Shown: in pieces, positions 61,317-64,000 of the stretch
How the letters are laid out: every line of letters starts with the position of its first letter
Numbering within the stretch: position 1 is the stretch's first letter
Assembly (NCBI GenBank): GCA_947000775.1
Contig: CAMQGK010000634.1
Span: 18,434,501 to 18,498,500, forward strand
Direction: 5' to 3'
Origin: Pterois miles
Lineage: Eukaryota > Chordata > Actinopteri > Perciformes > Scorpaenidae
Length of the DNA stretch: 64,000 nt
Translations under genes and position numbers: made by a program
The notes under the pieces: generated by a model
Databases searched by the model: none
What the model was told of the DNA's origin: nothing
The model's input: the letters and a program-made list of their open reading frames with translations, nothing else

Positions 61317-62156
61317 TGGTAATATAGTATAGTTAGGATTAATCTAGGGTTTGCTTTTGCTTTCATTACCCCATTAGGGCCCCTTATGTGCCTGTTTTGA
61401 AATGCTGGCTGCACTATAGTTACCTGTCAGGGGTTGCTGACATCAGAGGGTGAATAGTCAGATAACAGTCTTTGTTACATATGACTCACATTTTTTTGGT
61501 GACTGGTCTCATGTGATAATGACAGACATACTGTATAGCCCATGTGTCTTCGGGAGTTTTGTGCAAAGTTTACATTTCAAAGATCGGCAGAGGTATTAAT
61601 GAAGGCTTTGCTTTATTGTATGCACTGGCTGTCTGTGAACATCCGGTGCAAATTTTGTGTCATTTGGATCATTATTTCCAGAGATACACGTGATGAAGTA
61701 GACGCTGTCCCTTTTGGAGAAGCCTACTGTACATATTCACTATTTTCAGCTTGAGGGAGGATCCAAATGTTAATCAAATAAACACATTTTGCAGGAATTT
61801 GTATACTATGTCCATTTAAAAAATGGGAAGTCCTGACAAAGCACACTTTTGCTTATTTTTTTTTTTCAACTTTTTTTTGTTCTTTTCAACGTTTAGGGCC
61901 TTAATTCCTTTCGTTATGGTACTACTACTGATATGAATGTAGACTTTAGACAGGAAGACATGATTATCAACTTTACAAGACACTGACTTAGGGCTGTTAT
62001 TGGTCATAGTGTGACTTTTTTTTTTTTTTTTTTTTTTCAAAGAGCAGCAGTCAGTCACAGTGGGCATTACAGAGCTCTGACTCAGCACATAGACCCACTT
62101 CATAACATCAGGTCAGCAGTCAGACGAGTACTCCTATCCTCTTCTCTTGCCTCCAG
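60613..62156 (+). other. Predicted iyd first intron
   Basis: Holds an (AT)n array and AT-rich DNA, a T22 run at 62,016-62,037, and no other gene. Confidence 0.5.
61259..61313. repeat. (AT)27 microsatellite
   Basis: 55 bp of uninterrupted AT, self-complementary and able to form a cruciform. Confidence 0.96.
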
Positions 62157-62360
62157 TAGCCATGACTCTCCTGTCCGTCCTCACGCCTGTCCTGGTGGCG
62201 GTCCTGTGCTTGGTGATAGGCTTCATGCTGGTGAGGTCACGGGAGACGGATACGACCTTGACCTCCCAGAGAAAAACTGAAGGGACATCAAAAGCTGACT
62301 TTAGACCGTGGGTGGACGAGGACTTACAGGATGATACAGAAAACACAGTAAATGAGGACG
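62157..62360 (+). CDS. iyd: iyd exon: membrane anchor and linker
   Basis: Preceded by a pyrimidine tract and CCAG. The preferred start is ATG 62,162-62,164 (GCCATGA context), because human IYD also begins directly before its hydrophobic segment; bases 62,157-62,161 are then UTR or join the upstream exon in frame. Residues 3-25 form one hydrophobic helix, followed by VRSRE and a polar linker with RPWVDEDLQDD, matching human RPWVDEDLKD. 66 codons plus one base end at donor GACG/GTAAGA (GT at 62,361). The short N-terminus before the helix fits a single-pass anchor. Confidence 0.93.
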
Positions 62361-63180
62361 GTAAGAGCTGAACAGAAATTTTATTTTCTTACATACTTGA
62401 CAGGGATGAGCTTTTTTTTTTCACAGGCGGGTGCGTGCTTGCATAGGTGTGCATTTTAAGTTATTTTGGATCCATGAGAAACGCTCTCTCATTTTACTTG
62501 CACTACTGTTGTATATACAGCTAATGACAATAAAGTTGATTTGATTTGATTACTTTGATTCAGTTTAACAATACATATATATAATCAACAAATAAATGAT
62601 GATGTATATCTTTAAAACTTTATTCCCCAGGCAGCAGTTCATCAACTAATTAAAATTATCCCTTTAACAACTGCAGCATGAAGTGATGAACACATTAATG
62701 CATCAATAATTATAGTACAATAATATGATATTCATTATTCTTAAATGGGCCATTTTGTTTAATGAGTACTTTTACATTTGGTTCTGTAATTATTTTTAAT
62801 GCTACTTCTTTTTTCGTAGAATGTTTACATGTATCAGTATTACCACTTTAAGTGAAGTAAAAGACCTTCTGCCACTGGACGTCCTCATATCTTTGCCTTT
62901 TTGTTAAAGATTAAATACCCACTGGCACTGGGCAAAGTGGGTAACGCAAGTATTATAAGAGGCAGGGAAAGTCAAACAAGTCATCAAAGATCTAGCCGAA
63001 GAGAAGTTTTTGGTTATGGTTACGAAGAAGGGACAAGAACTGGGGGAAGCAAGATTTTGCCTTAAAGGTTACCTCAGCTCTCTAAGATAATTTTGCTAAT
63101 GCCCACATTAACACCTAACAAGAATTTTCATATTAGCAGCTGCTCACTGGTTCTGCTTTTTGTGCCTCTCATCCTTTCAG
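62361..63180 (+). other. iyd intron with hAT-type element fragment
   Basis: 62,630-62,880 shares ATTAATGCATCAATAATTAT and GAGTACTTTTACAT-type blocks with the element at 39,587-40,090. The rest shows nothing recognisable. Confidence 0.65.
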
Positions 63181-63378
63181 AGGATGGCGATAAGATGGAC
63201 AGCAGTGATGCGGAAGACGTTCCACAAGTGCCCTTCTCAGCGCCACGATACTCCGTGGAGACGATGCTGGAGAGATCCAAGGATATGTTCACTATGATGA
63301 ACCAGCGGAGGACAGTCCGATTCATCAGCCCAGAGCCGGTCCCACGAGAAGTCATCAATTATGCCATCCGCACTGCAG
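63181..63378 (+). CDS. iyd: iyd exon: start of nitroreductase domain
   Basis: Acceptor ATCCTTTCAG (AG at 63,179-63,180), phase 1 in. Encodes an acidic linker, then VPFSAPRYSVETMLERSKD, MFTMMNQRRTVRFISPEPVP and REVINYAIRTA. In MTLL numbering R109-R110-T111 align with human Arg100-Arg101-Ser102, which hold the FMN phosphate. It ends CACTGCAG in phase 1, and the next bases are GCATGT, so the donor is GC rather than GT. Splicing there to CAG/GTACAGCCCC at 63,988 gives RTAGTAP, exactly the family sequence; no GT donor nearby does so. Confidence 0.94.
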
Positions 63379-63987
63379 GCATGTGCAAATTTAAAGAGGA
63401 ACTATTATGCTCCTGTGCTTTTTTTTCCCCCTTTCCTTTAGTGTGTTAAATAAATTTTGTGCTTGTAGAAGGTCTGACGAGTTATAAAGTCCATGCCAAA
63501 GGGAGTTGCTCTCCTCCACAGTAACGCTCTGCCCAAAATGCCTCGCTTGAAGTCCCGCCTTTTCTTCCATAACATGGTGATGTCACCAAGTAACACGTTT
63601 GCATAAAACCTGCCTAGCAGCTAGTTTGGAACACCCTCAAACAAAACTAGTTCGAGCGGAGAGACTCTTCGGACTTAGAGTGGAGTCTAAAGAGTTTGGC
63701 TCAGCTCACCAATCACAACAAAGCCAGCTGACCAATCAGAGCAGGCTGGGCAGTGTTTCAGACAGAGGGTGGAAAGAGGTGCTGCAGCATAGCAGGTATG
63801 AGAAAAATAATGGTTTGTGACCATGCTTTAGTAGAAACCCAAAATACAAGTATGCACCTGAAAATAAGCATATAGGACCTCTGTAAAGAGGACAAATGGA
63901 CCACTTGGCCTAGAGCAACTAACGTTTGGGTCTTTTTAATCCTTTTCTGACTACTCGCCCCCCCCCACGTCTCCTTCCTCTGGACAG
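63379..63987 (+). other. iyd: GC-AG intron of iyd, mostly filled by a repeat element
   Basis: Begins GCATGT and ends CTCTGGACAG. Only about 11 bp separate the donor from the repeat at 63,390-63,887. A C-rich run (CCCCCCCCCAC) lies before the acceptor. Confidence 0.85.
63390..63887. repeat. Dispersed inverted-repeat element, AAAGAGGACCTATTATG family, copy 2
   Basis: Left end TTTAAAGAGGAACTATTATG and right end AGCATATAGGACCTCTGTAAA are inverted repeats. The body matches 23,022-23,475 closely (CGCTTGAAGTCCCGCCTTTT, TTCTTCC-TAAC-TG-TGATGTCAC, TGACCAATCAGAGCAG). Confidence 0.85.
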
Positions 63988-64000
63988 GTACAGCCCCTAG
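63988..64000 (+). CDS. iyd: iyd next exon, first 13 bases
   Basis: After acceptor GGACAG, the bases GTACAGCCCCTAG complete the split Gly codon and encode TAP plus two bases, matching the GTAPS segment that lines the FMN site in IYD. The exon continues beyond the window. Confidence 0.88.

Larger units (their letters stand above)
60240..64000 (+). other. iyd: iyd gene (iodotyrosine deiodinase), 5' part, continues beyond right edge
   Basis: Gene-level entry. IYD is a membrane-anchored flavoprotein that removes iodide from mono- and diiodotyrosine with NADPH, recycling iodide for thyroid hormone synthesis. Visible coding: an N-terminal membrane anchor (LLSVLTPVLVAVLCLVIGF), the conserved RPWVDEDL motif in the linker, and the start of the nitroreductase fold with RRTVRFIS, whose Arg-Arg-Ser/Thr binds the FMN phosphate. 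It ends at TAGTAP. Human IYD has RPWVDEDL, RRSVRFIS and RTAGTAPS at matching places. The FMN- and substrate-binding remainder lies to the right. ppp1r14c lies upstream in divergent orientation, as in human 6q25.1. Confidence 0.95.

Overview
This is vertebrate nuclear DNA, almost certainly from a ray-finned (percomorph-like) fish. Coding exons are small and far apart, with GT-AG introns up to about 22.5 kb. There are many CA/GT microsatellites, tRNA-derived SINEs and short inverted-repeat elements of kinds common in teleost genomes. I see no bacterial or viral operon structure, no CRISPR array and no rRNA. Family assignments come from recognising protein motifs by eye; no database search was run.

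Layout, left to right. (1) Positions 1 to about 19,100, minus strand: the 5' part of a MAP7/ensconsin gene (microtubule-associated protein that recruits kinesin-1). The first coding exon is at 18,926-18,971, and further exons lie at 3,177-3,350, 2,969-3,046, 2,133-2,296 and 168-285. The rest of the gene lies beyond the left edge. A 75-bp in-frame cassette exon (8,867-8,941) and an alternative first exon (13,133-13,301) are predicted from splice phase. (2) About 19.1-30.4 kb: intergenic DNA filled with dispersed repeats. (3) About 30.4-59.4 kb, minus strand: a complete ppp1r14c gene (KEPI, PKC-dependent inhibitor of protein phosphatase 1). It has four coding exons giving 141 residues, a probable long 3' UTR and a GC-rich, TATA-containing promoter. 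(4) About 60.2-64.0 kb, plus strand: the 5' part of iyd (iodotyrosine deiodinase, thyroid iodide recycling). It has a predicted upstream exon in a GC-rich promoter segment, the membrane-anchor exon, the exon that begins the nitroreductase fold, and the first 13 bases of the next exon.

ppp1r14c and iyd lie head to head about 3 kb apart, and their human orthologues are also neighbours at 6q25.1. The three genes are not a pathway: one is a cytoskeletal adaptor, one a phosphatase inhibitor and one a thyroid enzyme. They look like a syntenic block.

Most of the remaining sequence is intron or intergenic DNA. It holds five copies of one tRNA-derived SINE family, two copies of another, several hAT-type elements with recognisable 8-bp target duplications, one hAT remnant with a BED-finger fragment and two nested SINEs, and a tRNA-Arg 3'-half pseudogene. 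I found no new defence, metabolic or mobile system. The best leads are gene-structure ones: a GC-AG intron in iyd with a transposable element starting about 10 bp past its donor, an in-frame upstream iyd exon, and alternative map7 5' exons.
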